Both the position numbers and the translations under genes were made by a program. A DNA stretch of 64,000 nucleotides from Paracraurococcus lichenis (GTDB lineage Bacteria > Pseudomonadota > Alphaproteobacteria > Acetobacterales > Acetobacteraceae): positions 310,001 to 374,000 of the forward strand of contig NZ_JAUTWS010000001.1 in assembly GCF_030657435.1 (NCBI RefSeq), in the 5' to 3' direction. Positions 26,879 to 35,560 of the stretch are shown here, piece by piece (position 1 is the first letter of the stretch; every line of letters starts with the position of its first letter). The notes beneath the pieces are model-generated. The model did not search any database, had not been told where the DNA came from, and saw only the letters and a list, made by a program, of their open reading frames with translations.

Positions 26879-28222
26879 ATGCTCCCCACCATCGCCATCC
26901 TGGGCCGGCCGAATGTCGGCAAGTCGACGCTGTTCAACCGCCTGGTCGGACGGAAGATCGCCATCGTCGACGATACCCCGGGGGTCACCCGCGACCGGAA
27001 GGAGGCCGAGACCCGCATCGCCGGCCGCGCCGTGCGCCTGCTCGATACCGCGGGCCTCGAGGAGGCGGCGCCCGAGACCGTCCAGGGCCGCATGCGCGCG
27101 AGCTCCGAGGCGGCGGTGCGGGAGGCCGACCTCGTCCTCTTCGTGGTCGATGTCCGCGCCGGCCTCACCCCCTCGGACCGCGCCTTCGCGGAATGGCTGA
27201 GGCGGCAGACAATCCCGGTCATCCTGGTGGCGAACAAGACCGAGGGGCGGCTCGGCGGCTATGCCGCCATGGAGGCCTATGAGCTCGGCCTCGGCGATCC
27301 CGTCGCGGTCTCGGCCGAGCATGGCGACGGCATCGGCGAGCTGCACGACGCGGTGCGGGAGCACCTGCCGGAGGAGATTGAGGAGGAGCGGGAGGGGGCC
27401 GACCGGCCGCTGCGGCTGGCCATCATCGGCCGCCCCAATGCCGGGAAATCCACCCTGCTGAACGCCCTGTTGGGCGAAGAGCGGATGATCACCGGGCCGG
27501 AGCCCGGCCTGACCCGCGACGCGGTGGCGGTGGAATGGACCGACCCGACCGGCGGCAAGGTCCGGCTGGTGGACACCGCCGGCCTGCGCAAGAAGGCGCG
27601 GATCGAGCAGGCGCTGGAGAAGATGTCGACCGCCGCCTCGATCGCCGCGCTGAAGGAATGTGAGGTGGCGATCCTGGTCGTCGATGCCCTGCTGGGGATG
27701 GACGAGCAGGACCTGCGCCTGGCGCGGCTGGCGGAGCGGGAGGGCAGGGCGGTCGTCCTCGCCTTCAACAAGTGGGACGCCGTCGAGGACCGGGCCGCCG
27801 CGCGCCGGAGGCTGGAGGACGTGCTGACGGCGAGCCTCGCGCAGCTTCGCGGCCTGCCAGTGGTGCCGCTCTCGGCCCAGACCGGGCGGGGGGTGGAGCG
27901 GCTGATGCCGGCGGTGCGGGAGGCCTATGCCCTCTGGAACCGCCGCATCCCGACCGGCGAGCTGAACCGCTGGTTCGAGGCGGCGATCGCCCGCCACCCG
28001 CCGCCGCTGGCCGAGGGCCGCCGGATCAAGCTGCGCTACGCCACCATGCCGAAGGCGCGGCCGCCGACCATCGCGGTCTTCGGGACGCGGGCGGAGCAAT
28101 TGCCGGAGGACTATCGCCGCTACCTCGTCAACGGCTTCCGCGAGGTCTTCGGCATGCCCGGCGTGCCGATCCGGCTGAACCTGCGCGGGACCAGCAACCC
28201 CTATGCCGAGGCGGAGGGGTAG
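26879..28222 (+). CDS. der: Ribosome biogenesis GTPase Der (EngA)
   Basis: A 447-residue protein with tandem GTPase domains. First domain: [30 protein letters not shown]; second: [38 protein letters not shown]-terminal KH-like domain ends with NLRGTSNPY. Der acts in 50S subunit maturation and is normally essential. ATG 26879 starts the conserved [14 protein letters not shown]. The 147 bp after bamB hold no other gene. Its last 22 bp overlap the 3' end of the opposite-strand PIN toxin gene. Confidence 0.96.
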   Translation: MLPTIAILGRPNVGKSTLFNRLVGRKIAIVDDTPGVTRDRKEAETRIAGRAVRLLDTAGLEEAAPETVQGRMRASSEAAVREADLVLFVVDVRAGLTPSDRAFAEWLRRQTIPVILVANKTEGRLGGYAAMEAYELGLGDPVAVSAEHGDGIGELHDAVREHLPEEIEEEREGADRPLRLAIIGRPNAGKSTLLNALLGEERMITGPEPGLTRDAVAVEWTDPTGGKVRLVDTAGLRKKARIEQALEKMSTAASIAALKECEVAILVVDALLGMDEQDLRLARLAEREGRAVVLAFNKWDAVEDRAAARRRLEDVLTASLAQLRGLPVVPLSAQTGRGVERLMPAVREAYALWNRRIPTGELNRWFEAAIARHPPPLAEGRRIKLRYATMPKARPPTIAVFGTRAEQLPEDYRRYLVNGFREVFGMPGVPIRLNLRGTSNPYAEAEG

Positions 28223-28617
28223 AGCAGGCGGATCTCGGCGTCGCTGCCGAAGGCGCTGGCGAGGCGGGCATCGGCCGTGACCAGTGGCGCGCCCTCGCGC
28301 TGGGCGAGGGCGACGTAGAAGCAGTCGTAGACAGGGTGGTCGCGGCGGAGGGCGAGGTCGGTCGCCGCGGCAGCGAGTTCCGCCAGCGGCGTCAGGACGA
28401 TGGGACCGTTCGAGAGTTCGCGGAGCGCGTCGCGCGCCTGGTCGCGGGTCATGCCGCCGCGCCGGACAGCCTTCCAGGCCGCGTTGCCTACCTCGGCCAG
28501 CAGCAGTTCCGGCGCGGCGAAAAGCAGGGGTCGGCTCAGCAGGGCTTCCGCCTCGGCACTGCCCGCCTCGTCGAGATAGAGCTTCAAAACGATGCTCGCA
28601 TCGACGACGAGGGTCAT
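28201..28617 (-). CDS. PIN-domain ribonuclease toxin (VapC/FitB-type)
   Basis: A 138-residue PIN nuclease. Acidic metal ligands are visible as Asp6 (VVDASIVLK), a glutamate in [11 protein letters not shown], the aspartate in [11 protein letters not shown] and the aspartate in [10 protein letters not shown]. Toxins of this class cleave tRNA or rRNA when freed from their antitoxin. The start overlaps the antitoxin stop by 4 bp, so it is translated after the antitoxin from one message. The 3' end runs 22 bp into the convergent essential gene der. Confidence 0.9.
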   Translation of the reverse strand: MTLVVDASIVLKLYLDEAGSAEAEALLSRPLLFAAPELLLAEVGNAAWKAVRRGGMTRDQARDALRELSNGPIVLTPLAELAAAATDLALRRDHPVYDCFYVALAQREGAPLVTADARLASAFGSDAEIRLLYPSASA

Positions 28618-28853
28618 CGGGAATCGCGATCCTCGCGGATCAGGTCCTCCGCCAGGGGTACTCCGGGCGGGCGGGATGGCGTCCTGGCACGGATGGCGGC
28701 GGCGCGGCGCACCCAGGCGTCGCGCTCCTCGCGCGCGGCGGCTTCGAGAATGCCGCGCAATTCCGCCTCCAGCGACCGCCCGGCCTTCACGGCACGGGCC
28801 CTCAGCCGCTCCACCACCTCGTCATCCAGGTTGCGCACCAGCACCTGCGCCAT
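28614..28853 (-). CDS. Ribbon-helix-helix antitoxin (FitA/VapB-type)
   Basis: A 79-residue protein beginning MAQVLVRNLDDEVVERLRARAVKAGRSLEAELRGIL, the FitA/CopG-like ribbon-helix-helix DNA-binding domain, with a toxin-binding C-terminal tail (PGVPLAEDLIRED). Start at 28853 is the first residue of the conserved part. It would neutralise the PIN toxin encoded next and autoregulate the pair through the palindrome 16 bp upstream. Confidence 0.87.
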   Translation of the reverse strand: MAQVLVRNLDDEVVERLRARAVKAGRSLEAELRGILEAAAREERDAWVRRAAAIRARTPSRPPGVPLAEDLIREDRDSR

Positions 28854-28868
28854 GGCCGGGACCCCGCC

Positions 28869-28887
28869 TGCTATCACGATGATAGCA
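28869..28887. promoter_or_regulatory. Operator palindrome of the PIN toxin-antitoxin pair
   Basis: TGCTATCA, CGA, TGATAGCA: a perfect 8-bp inverted repeat directly upstream of the antitoxin start. Its AT-richness in a very GC-rich region and its location fit a FitAB-type autoregulatory operator overlapping the promoter. Confidence 0.75.
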
Positions 28888-28913
28888 AACCCGTTCCGGC
28901 CGGGGCAAGGCCG

Positions 28914-30155
28914 CTACTCTGCCGCCGCCGCGCGCGGCTGCAGGTCGGTGCTGAACTGCAGGCTCACCGGCGTCTCCGCCTCGAAGGGGCTCTTCAGGTC
29001 CAGCGCCTTCGCGGTCTCGCGCAGCGCCGGCAGCACCTCCTGCCCCATCAGCCGGATGCAGGTCAGGCTGTCCTGCTGCGACATGAAGCCGTCATTGGCC
29101 CAGAGCGACATGATGCCGGGCCGGGTCTGCTCCATCACCTCGCGCAGCTTGGCGATCACCGTCTCCGGCCGGCCGGCGATGATCATGTTGTTCCGGATCT
29201 GCTCGTCGAAGGTCGGGCGGCGGCGCGGGCTGCTGCCGCGGCCGGTCGAGAATTCCACGAAGCCGCGCCGGTTGTCGGGCGAGGAATAGCCCGAGGGCGT
29301 GGACCAGACGGGATGCGCGAGGCCGGTGAACTCGCCCTGCATCCAGGTGAATTGCCGGGCATTCTCGATCGCCTTCTCGTCCGTCTCGGCGACATGCACC
29401 TGCTTGAGGTAGCCGTGGTACTCGGGCCCGCCCTTGAAGCCGACCTCCTCCGCGACGCCGTCATAGAGCTTCCAGATGGCGTTGGTCTGCTCCACCGTCG
29501 TGTTGAGCGCGATATAGGGGTAGCGGTGGCGCGCCGCCCAGATCACCGTCTCCTTGCTGATGACGCCCGGGATCCAGATGCGCGGATGCGGCTTCTGCAG
29601 CGGCACGGCCCAGGGGTTCACCACGCGGTTGTGGTAGTGATTGCCCTCGAAGCGGAAGGGGCCGGGCTGCGTCCAGGTGCGGACGATGAGGTCGTGCGCC
29701 TCCTCGAAACGCTCGCGGTTGTAGGCGGGGTTCACGCCGGCGGCGAGCTGCTCCTGCCCGCCGCCGCGGACGAAGCCGGAGACGAGGCGCCCCTTCGAGA
29801 TCATGTCGATCATCGCCAGCTCCTCGGCGAGGCGCACCGGGTTCTCCGCCAGCGGCAGCGGATTGCCGAGGATGACGATCTTCACCCGTTCGGTGATCGC
29901 GGCGAGGATGCTGGCGAAGATGTTGGCCTTGGCCTGCATGCAGAAGGGCGCGTTGTGGTGCTCGTTCAGCATGATGCCGTCGAAGCCCACCGCCTCGGCC
30001 AGCCGGTACTGCTCGATGAACTCGTTGTAGAGGCGCGAGCCGGCGACCGGGTCGAAATGCGTGTTGGGGAACATCAGCGCCGTGGCGCCGAATTTCAGGC
30101 CCTCATCAGCCGGATAGGCGGACATGGGCTGCTCGGTGAAGTACATGATGTGCAT
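28914..30155 (-). CDS. Luciferase-like (LLM) flavin-dependent monooxygenase
   Basis: A 413-residue bacterial-luciferase-like TIM barrel. Family blocks are AEAVGFDGIMLNEHHNAPF near residues 45-63, KIVILGNPLPLAENPVRLAEELAMID, RLVSGFVRGGGQ, and IWIPGVISKETV. It uses FMNH2 supplied by a reductase to hydroxylate or cleave a substrate. Start set by GGGAGGAA just upstream on the minus strand. It lies 14 bp after the alpha/beta hydrolase gene and so shares its transcript. Homologous pairs are usually catabolic; substrate unknown. Confidence 0.86.
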   Translation of the reverse strand: MHIMYFTEQPMSAYPADEGLKFGATALMFPNTHFDPVAGSRLYNEFIEQYRLAEAVGFDGIMLNEHHNAPFCMQAKANIFASILAAITERVKIVILGNPLPLAENPVRLAEELAMIDMISKGRLVSGFVRGGGQEQLAAGVNPAYNRERFEEAHDLIVRTWTQPGPFRFEGNHYHNRVVNPWAVPLQKPHPRIWIPGVISKETVIWAARHRYPYIALNTTVEQTNAIWKLYDGVAEEVGFKGGPEYHGYLKQVHVAETDEKAIENARQFTWMQGEFTGLAHPVWSTPSGYSSPDNRRGFVEFSTGRGSSPRRRPTFDEQIRNNMIIAGRPETVIAKLREVMEQTRPGIMSLWANDGFMSQQDSLTCIRLMGQEVLPALRETAKALDLKSPFEAETPVSLQFSTDLQPRAAAAE

Positions 30156-30169
30156 CGTGTTCCTCCCGC

Positions 30170-30958
30170 TCAGGCGACGCGTGCGAAGGTGGTGACGAGG
30201 CGGAGCAGCTCCGCCGGCTTCTCCATCTCGACGCAATGGCCGCAGTCGGGCAGGCGCTCGAGCTGCGCCTGCGGCATGGCCTTCGCCCAGGCCTCCGCCG
30301 CGCTCACCGGGACGACCCGGTCCTCCGCGCCCCAGAGGATGAGCGTCGGCGCGCGCACGCCGCCCAGCAGGTGCGGCAGCGTCAGGCTGTGCATGTAAGG
30401 CTTCCAGGCCAGGCGGAAGTTCATCTCCCGGCAGATGTCCCATTCCACCAACTGGTCGGTGCTGGGCTCGGCACCATAGACCGCCTCGAAGGCTGCCTGG
30501 TCGTGGAAGCCGGCGCGGGCATAGTCGATATGGCTGACCAGCGCTTGGTCCAGGATCTCGCCCTCGGCGGGCCTGATGCCCATGGGCCCGACCAGCATTA
30601 CCTGCGCCGGATCCGCCGGCGCCATGCTCGCCATCTCCGCCGCCACCCAGCCGCCATAGCCGAGGCCGAGCAGCGCCGCCCGGGACAGGCCAAGCTCCGC
30701 CAGCAGCCAGCGATAGGCGATGGCGAGGTCGCGGACCGAGCGCATCCAGGCCGGCCGCTCGGACTGGCCATAGCCGGGATGCTCGGGCAGCAGCAGCTCG
30801 AAATGCCGCGCGAGGCCGGTATAGGCCGGCAATTGGTCGGGCGTGCCGGTGTCGCGGTGCAGGACGAGCAGCGGCGGGCCCTTGCCCGCGCGGCGCAGGC
30901 GTAGCTGCAGGCCGGCGATGGGCAGGAGGCTCTCCTGCCAGGCGATGGGATCCGACAT
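30170..30958 (-). CDS. Alpha/beta-fold hydrolase with altered nucleophile elbow
   Basis: A 262-residue alpha/beta hydrolase. It has the oxyanion-region strand PPLLVLHRDTGTPDQLPAY, the dianion PEHPGYGQSERP, an acid strand LILWGAEDRVVP and a terminal histidine in LPDCGHCVEMEKPAEL. The nucleophile elbow, normally GxSxGG, reads LGLGYGGWVAAE: glycine stands where the catalytic serine is expected. It may still act through another mechanism or bind a product. Start ATG 30958 precedes the conserved part; the 161 bp to the divergent binding-protein gene probably hold both promoters. Confidence 0.8.
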   Translation of the reverse strand: MSDPIAWQESLLPIAGLQLRLRRAGKGPPLLVLHRDTGTPDQLPAYTGLARHFELLLPEHPGYGQSERPAWMRSVRDLAIAYRWLLAELGLSRAALLGLGYGGWVAAEMASMAPADPAQVMLVGPMGIRPAEGEILDQALVSHIDYARAGFHDQAAFEAVYGAEPSTDQLVEWDICREMNFRLAWKPYMHSLTLPHLLGGVRAPTLILWGAEDRVVPVSAAEAWAKAMPQAQLERLPDCGHCVEMEKPAELLRLVTTFARVA

Positions 30959-31119
30959 GGGACGTTTTCCCCGTGGTTTTCCCGGACGCTCGCAGCCGGC
31001 CGATACAGGTGTCAATCCAGGGCGAATGCCGCCACGCCGATTTCCCCTGTTCGGGACCGGGCTTTGCCGTAGCATTCGGTTCGGAAGCCGCGTGAAGCGG
31101 CCGCAGGGAGGGAGGTCCC

Positions 31120-32337
31120 ATGATCGAGATGACGAGGCGCGCCGCGCTCGGCGCCGCCGCAGGACTGCGCCCCGCCCTTGCGCAGGGCCAGACGCTCCGC
31201 ATCGGCGTGCTGACCGACATGTCCGGACCCTATCGCGACATCAGCGGCCCGAATTGCGTCGCGACGGCCCGGCAGGCGGTGCAGGATTTCGGCGCCGCCG
31301 CCCGCGGCCTCACGGTCGAGATCATCCAGGCCGACCACCAGAACAAGGCGGATATCGGCATCAACATCGCCCGGCAGTGGTTCGACCAGGGCGTGGACGC
31401 GATCCTCGAGGTGAACAACAGCGCCATCGCGCTGGCCGTCACCAAGCTCGCGCAGGAGAAGAACAAGGTCCACCTGAACAGCGGCGGCGCTTCCTCCGAC
31501 CTCACCGGGCCGGGCTGCGGACCGAACATGGTGCACTGGACCACCGATGCCTGGGCCAATGCGCAGAGCACCGGCGGCTCGCTCTCCCGCGCCGGGGCGA
31601 AGCGCTGGTACTGCATCACTGCCGACTATGCCTTCGGCCATTCCGTGCAGCGGGAGGTGACGCGGGTGGTGCAGGCGCAGGGCGGCCAGGTCGTCGGCAG
31701 CAGCGTCTACCCCTTCCCGCAGACCACCGATTTTTCTTCGTTCCTCGTCACTGCCGCGGCGCTGAAGCCGGATGTCATCGCGCTCTGCAATGCCGGGACG
31801 GACATGATCAACTGCGTCAAGCAGGGCCAGGAGTTCGGGCTTGCGGGGCGGGGGATCCGCGTCGCGGCGATGGTCGGCTTCTCCGTGGATGTCTGGTCCA
31901 TGGGCCTCCGGACCGCGCAGGGGCTGACCATGACCGAGAGCTACTACTGGGACCTCAGCGACCGCACGCGCGCCTTCGCGGAGCGGCTGAAGGGCAAGCT
32001 CGCCAACAACCGCATGGTCACCAGCGTGCAGGGCCAGGCCTATTCCTGCACCCTGCACTACCTGAAGGCGGTCGAGGCGATCGGCCTCGCCCGCGCTAAG
32101 GCCTCGGGGCTTGAGGCCGTGCAGGCGATGAAGCGCCTGCCGACGGATGACGACGTGCACGGCCCGGGCCGGGTGCGGGAGGATGGCCGCAAGATCCACC
32201 CGACCTACCTGATGGAGGCGAAGGCGCCGGCCGAGAGCCGCGGCGAGTGGGACCTGCTGAAGCTGGTGGCGACCACGCCGGCGGAGCAGGCCTTCCGCCC
32301 GGTCGCGGAGGGCGGCTGCCCCTTCCTCAAGGCGTGA
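31120..32337 (+). CDS. Orphan Liv-type periplasmic substrate-binding protein
   Basis: A 405-residue Peripla_BP_6 protein. The lead TRRAALGAAAGLRPALAQG contains a twin-arginine and a short hydrophobic core, a compact Tat-like or Sec signal. The mature start LRIGVLTDMSGPYRDISG is the family's ligand-binding opening. ATG 31120 has a strong GGAGGGAGG site. No permease or ATPase gene adjoins it, so it must use a transporter encoded elsewhere (possibly the Liv system at 3005-9991) or act as a sensor. It is divergent from the LLM monooxygenase/hydrolase pair, suggesting a shared substrate (inference). Confidence 0.87.
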   Translation: MIEMTRRAALGAAAGLRPALAQGQTLRIGVLTDMSGPYRDISGPNCVATARQAVQDFGAAARGLTVEIIQADHQNKADIGINIARQWFDQGVDAILEVNNSAIALAVTKLAQEKNKVHLNSGGASSDLTGPGCGPNMVHWTTDAWANAQSTGGSLSRAGAKRWYCITADYAFGHSVQREVTRVVQAQGGQVVGSSVYPFPQTTDFSSFLVTAAALKPDVIALCNAGTDMINCVKQGQEFGLAGRGIRVAAMVGFSVDVWSMGLRTAQGLTMTESYYWDLSDRTRAFAERLKGKLANNRMVTSVQGQAYSCTLHYLKAVEAIGLARAKASGLEAVQAMKRLPTDDDVHGPGRVREDGRKIHPTYLMEAKAPAESRGEWDLLKLVATTPAEQAFRPVAEGGCPFLKA

Positions 32338-32343
32338 GGCGCG

Positions 32344-32423
32344 CCGATGACCGAAGGGCCGGAGGGGTCCCCAAGAAGCGGCGCTTCGTGGGGCGCCCCG
32401 GATGGCCCGGAGGTCTGAATCGG
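32344..32423 (+). repeat. Dispersed palindromic repeat, copy B, with nested hairpin insertion
   Basis: Flanks CCGATGACC (32344-32352) and GGTCTGAATCGG (32412-32423) and the AGGGCC/GGCCC arms match copies A and C. Between the arms, where A and C have four bases, B carries about 39 bases that include a second hairpin: CCCCAAGAAGC pairs with GCTTCGTGGGG with one mismatch. It occupies the gap between two convergent genes. Confidence 0.78.
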
Positions 32424-32447
32424 CTCGCCCGACATAGAAGGCGAGCC
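32422..32447. terminator. Hairpin between convergent genes
   Basis: GGCTCGCC (32422-32429), ten bases, GGCGAGCC (32440-32447). It sits directly after repeat copy B and 8 bp before the chromate transporter stop, where a bidirectional terminator is expected. There is no T-run, which is common in very GC-rich genomes. Confidence 0.5.
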
Positions 32448-32455
32448 CCGGGGCC

Positions 32456-33805
32456 TCAGCCGAGCAGCCAGCCGCGCGCGCTGCCGAGGATGAGGCCCGC
32501 GACCGCCGCCACCGCCAACGTCCGCACCACGCCGAGCTTCATGCGGAACAGGCAGACCGCGGCCAGCACCGCCAGCAGCGCGGCGAGCGCATCGAGGCTC
32601 GCCGGCACCGGCAGGTCGAGCGTCGCCGGCCCGAGCGGCACCGGCCGCATCTCCGCGAACAGCACGCGCAGCCCGAACCAGACCGCGAGGTTGGCGATGA
32701 CACCGACCACCGCGGCGGTCACGCCGGCCAGCGCGCCCTTCAGCCTCGGTGCGTCGTGCAGCCGCTCCACATAGGGGGCGCCGAGGAAGATCCAGGCGAA
32801 GCAGGGCGCGAAGGTCACCCAGAGCACCAGCAGCGACCCGAGCACGCCGCCGAGGAAACCGCCTTGGGCATGGCCGGCCAAATAGCCGACGAATTGCAGC
32901 ACCAGGATCAGCGGCCCGGGCGTGGTCTCGGCGAGGCCGAGGCCCGCCAGCATCTGCCCGGCCGAGAGCCAGCGGTAATGCTCCACCGCCTCCTGCGCCA
33001 CATAGGCCAGCACCGCATAGGCGCCGCCGAAGGTCACGACCGCCATCTTGGAGAAGAACCAGGCGAGGTCGCCCCAGACGGGCGTGCCCAGCAGCATCGC
33101 CACCGGCCAGAGCCAGAGCGCGAGCGCGACCAGCCCCGCCCGCCGCGCCGCGCCGGTCAGCCGCGTGACGTGATCGGGATCCGCCGCCAGCAGCGCGTCG
33201 AGCAGCGAGGGCGGCCCATCCTGCGCCGCGCCGTGCCCGCCGCCGGCGAAGGCGGCGGGCAGCGCATAGCCCAGCAGCGCCGCCGCCAGCACCACGACGG
33301 GGAAGGGGAGGTTCAGCAGGAAGAGCGCTGCGAAAGCGAGGATGGCGACCGCCCAGGGCACCCGTCCCTTCAGCGCCCGCCTCGCCACGCGCAGCAGCGC
33401 CTCCACCACCAGCACCAGCACGGCGCATTTCAGGCCGAAGAACAGCGAGGCGATCACCGGCACGGCGCCGAAGGCGGCATAGATGGCCGAGAGCGCCAGC
33501 ATCACCAGCGCGCCCGGCAGCACGAACAGCACCCCGGCGGCGACGCCGCCCTTCACCCCGTGCAGCAGCCAGCCGAGATAGGTGGCGAGCTGCGTCGCCT
33601 CCGGCCCCGGCAGCAGCGTGCAGAAGTTCAGCGCATGCAGGAAGCGGGCATCCGAGACCCAGCGCCGCTCGTCCACCACCTCCCGGTGCATCAGCGCGAT
33701 CTGGCCCGCCGGGCCGCCGAAGGAGAGGCAGCCTATGCGGAACCAGACGCGCAGCGCCTCGCCGAAGCTTGGGAAAGCGCCGGGCCCTGCCAGATTGCCG
33801 TCCAT
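32456..33805 (-). CDS. chrA: Chromate transporter ChrA family, two-domain form
   Basis: A 449-residue membrane protein made of two homologous CHR domains. The N-terminal domain has the signature GCLSFGGPAGQIALMHREVV and FCTLLPGPEATQLATYLGW; the C-terminal half repeats it as FSKMAVVTFGGAYAVLAYVAQ and GLGLAETTPGPLILVLQFVGY. Around ten hydrophobic segments are visible. ChrA exports chromate driven by the membrane potential; many ChrA homologues in non-resistant bacteria have unknown anion substrates. It has no chrB or other resistance neighbours. Confidence 0.9.
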   Translation of the reverse strand: MDGNLAGPGAFPSFGEALRVWFRIGCLSFGGPAGQIALMHREVVDERRWVSDARFLHALNFCTLLPGPEATQLATYLGWLLHGVKGGVAAGVLFVLPGALVMLALSAIYAAFGAVPVIASLFFGLKCAVLVLVVEALLRVARRALKGRVPWAVAILAFAALFLLNLPFPVVVLAAALLGYALPAAFAGGGHGAAQDGPPSLLDALLAADPDHVTRLTGAARRAGLVALALWLWPVAMLLGTPVWGDLAWFFSKMAVVTFGGAYAVLAYVAQEAVEHYRWLSAGQMLAGLGLAETTPGPLILVLQFVGYLAGHAQGGFLGGVLGSLLVLWVTFAPCFAWIFLGAPYVERLHDAPRLKGALAGVTAAVVGVIANLAVWFGLRVLFAEMRPVPLGPATLDLPVPASLDALAALLAVLAAVCLFRMKLGVVRTLAVAAVAGLILGSARGWLLG

Positions 33806-33905
33806 GCCCTACCCCTGCCGCTGCCGCCCGAGCATAGGCGAGGCGGCAAGGATTGCGGAGGGGCGACGCCCTTGCGGGTCGGGCTCTCCGGCCTTCGGAC
33901 CGCGC

Positions 33906-34793
33906 TCAGGCGACGTTCGGGGAGGAGCCGGCCGCCGGGTCGTTGGCCGCCGAGGGCGTCGCCTTGCCGCCCTTCACCTGCTCGACCTGCGCGCCGCCAT
34001 CCGGGCGCGGCGGCGCCAGCACCGGCTCCTGGCCCAGCGGCTCGCTGATCATCGGCTCGAACTTGCCCTTGCCGTCCAGCGACTGGCCCTCGGCCCAGCG
34101 GCCCATCGGGACCTGCTTGTCGGTGCGGTGGCCGAAATAGGCATAGGAGAACTTCCGCGCCTCCTGCTCCTGCGGGAAGCTGTTCGGGATCGGAAGCTGC
34201 TCGGTCTGGCCGCCCAGCTCCTCGATCACCGCCAGCCATTGCTGCTGGTGCATGGTGTCGCGGGCGATCAGGAAGCTCAGCATGTCCTTCATGCCGGGAT
34301 CGTTGGTCATGCCGTAGAGCCGCACCGCCAGCGCCCGGCCGGTCGCCTCGGCGGCGACGTTGGCGTACATGTCGGCGGCGATGTTGCCGCTGGCATAGAC
34401 ATGGCTGGCATTGAAGGGCACGCCGTTGCAGTTCTCCGGCGTCGCGGCCAGGCCCGTGCTCAGGATATGCCGCAGGTTCATGCCGCCCAGCACCGCGCCG
34501 GCGACGCCGTCGTTCGCCACGTCCTCCTGCATCGAGAGCGGCGCGCCCTCGAGGTTCAGCGCGACGGCCGTCGCCAGCATCTCGACATGGCCGATCTCCT
34601 CCGTCGCGGTGTTGAGGATCATGTCGCGGTACTTCTTCGGCCCGCGGCTGCCCCAGGCCTGGAACATGTACTGCATCATGACGCGGATCTCGCCCTCGAC
34701 ACCGCCGATCGCCTGCTGCAGGGCGCGGGCGAAGATCGGGTTCGGCGTCTCGACGCGGACGGGGTACTGCAGCTTGCCGTCGCTGTAGAACAT
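33906..34793 (-). CDS. Manganese catalase (KatN-like)
   Basis: A 295-residue non-heme catalase. The ferritin-like four-helix core carries the dimanganese ligands: glutamate and histidine in NTATEEIGHVEML, glutamate in ANVAAEATGR and histidine in IARDTMHQQQW. It breaks down H2O2 to water and oxygen. The last 60 or so residues are a flexible Gly/Pro/Ala-rich tail. It is separated by a strong hairpin from the upstream DUF892 gene on the same strand; catalase plus DUF892 protein is a common general-stress combination in alphaproteobacteria. Confidence 0.92.
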   Translation of the reverse strand: MFYSDGKLQYPVRVETPNPIFARALQQAIGGVEGEIRVMMQYMFQAWGSRGPKKYRDMILNTATEEIGHVEMLATAVALNLEGAPLSMQEDVANDGVAGAVLGGMNLRHILSTGLAATPENCNGVPFNASHVYASGNIAADMYANVAAEATGRALAVRLYGMTNDPGMKDMLSFLIARDTMHQQQWLAVIEELGGQTEQLPIPNSFPQEQEARKFSYAYFGHRTDKQVPMGRWAEGQSLDGKGKFEPMISEPLGQEPVLAPPRPDGGAQVEQVKGGKATPSAANDPAAGSSPNVA

Positions 34794-34869
34794 GGGGTCT
34801 CCCGGTTGCTGGTGGTCGGGAGCAGAAAGACCTGCCGCGGCGCCGGTTCAGGCGCGCCGCGGCAACGAG

Positions 34870-34904
34870 GGCGGCGTCTCCCGAAAGCGTGCGGAGACGC
34901 CGCC
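34870..34904. terminator. Strong hairpin between DUF892 and Mn-catalase genes
   Basis: GGCGGCGTCTCC (34870-34881) pairs with GGAGACGCCGCC (34893-34904) around an 11-base loop: twelve perfect, very GC-rich pairs. On the minus strand it lies after the DUF892 stop and before the catalase, so it may terminate or attenuate the first transcript or stabilise its 3' end. Confidence 0.6.
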
Positions 34905-34914
34905 TTGGTTCACG

Positions 34915-35457
34915 TCAGGCCGACTTCTTCGAGCTGCCGCGCGGCTCGTTTGCCGCTTCCGGTTGCTGCATGGCCTGGATCGCCGCCCCGTTGATCTCCC
35001 GTTCGGCGAGCTGGGTGAGCAGCTCGTCGGTCTTCTTCTCCTCGGTCAGCGTCTGCCCGAGCAGGTCGCCCAGCTCCTTCTGCCCGGCCGACTTCGCCAG
35101 CGTCGCCAGCGTGCCGTAGGTGGCGATCTCGTAATGCTCGACCTTCTGGATCGCGGCGGTCAGCAGCATGTCGTAGACCGGGCCCTTCTCCTGGTCGCCG
35201 AGCTCGTGCTGGGCTTCCTCGATGATGCCGCGCATCGCCTCGCAGACCTTGCGGCCGGGCTTGCCGCCGAGTTGCTCCAGCGCCTGCTCCAGCCGCTCGA
35301 TCTGCGTCTCGGTTTCCTCGGCGTGCGCCTGCAGCGCATCCTTCAGTGCCTGGCTCTGCGCCTTCTTCGCCAGCCGCGGCATGGCGCGCACGCCCTGCTT
35401 CTCCGCGCTGTGGGCGTCGCGGAGCATCTCGATCAGCAGCTTGTTCAGGTCTTCCAT
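34915..35457 (-). CDS. Ferritin-like DUF892 (YciE/YciF-type) stress protein
   Basis: A 180-residue four-helix ferritin-like protein: LIEMLRDAHSAEKQGVRAMPRLA, HAEETETQIERLEQALEQLG, GPVYDMLLTAAIQKVEHYEIATYGTL and LGQTLTEEKKTDELLTQLAE match DUF892, with helix glutamates and a histidine that could bind metal. Members are induced in general stress and stationary phase; molecular function is unclear. The C-terminal NEPRGSSKKSA is a basic tail. The upstream region holds an EcfG-like motif. Confidence 0.9.
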   Translation of the reverse strand: MEDLNKLLIEMLRDAHSAEKQGVRAMPRLAKKAQSQALKDALQAHAEETETQIERLEQALEQLGGKPGRKVCEAMRGIIEEAQHELGDQEKGPVYDMLLTAAIQKVEHYEIATYGTLATLAKSAGQKELGDLLGQTLTEEKKTDELLTQLAEREINGAAIQAMQQPEAANEPRGSSKKSA

Positions 35458-35516
35458 GTCCTGCGTCCCCGTGCGTCGCGGCCGGGAATGGCCGCGCTGC
35501 CGCGGGAACGGGGCGG

Positions 35517-35542
35517 GACGGGCGGCGGTTGCCGCCCGTTCC
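35517..35542 (-). promoter_or_regulatory. EcfG-like promoter motif overlapping a hairpin
   Basis: On the minus strand, GGAAC (35542-35538) is followed after 17 bp by CGTC (35520-35517), close to the alphaproteobacterial general-stress sigma EcfG consensus GGAAC-N16/17-CGTT. It is 60 bp upstream of the DUF892 start. The same bases form a hairpin (ACGGGCGGC-GGTT-GCCGCCCGT, 35518-35539) that could instead be the terminator region of a neighbouring gene. Confidence 0.35.
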
Positions 35543-35560
35543 GGCTCGCGCCGGTCTAAC

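Noticed and set aside
25106-28099. A 997-codon minus-strand open frame across bamB and der
   Set aside because: Antisense to two clearly conserved genes; composition is that of a GC-rich shadow frame with no recognisable domain.
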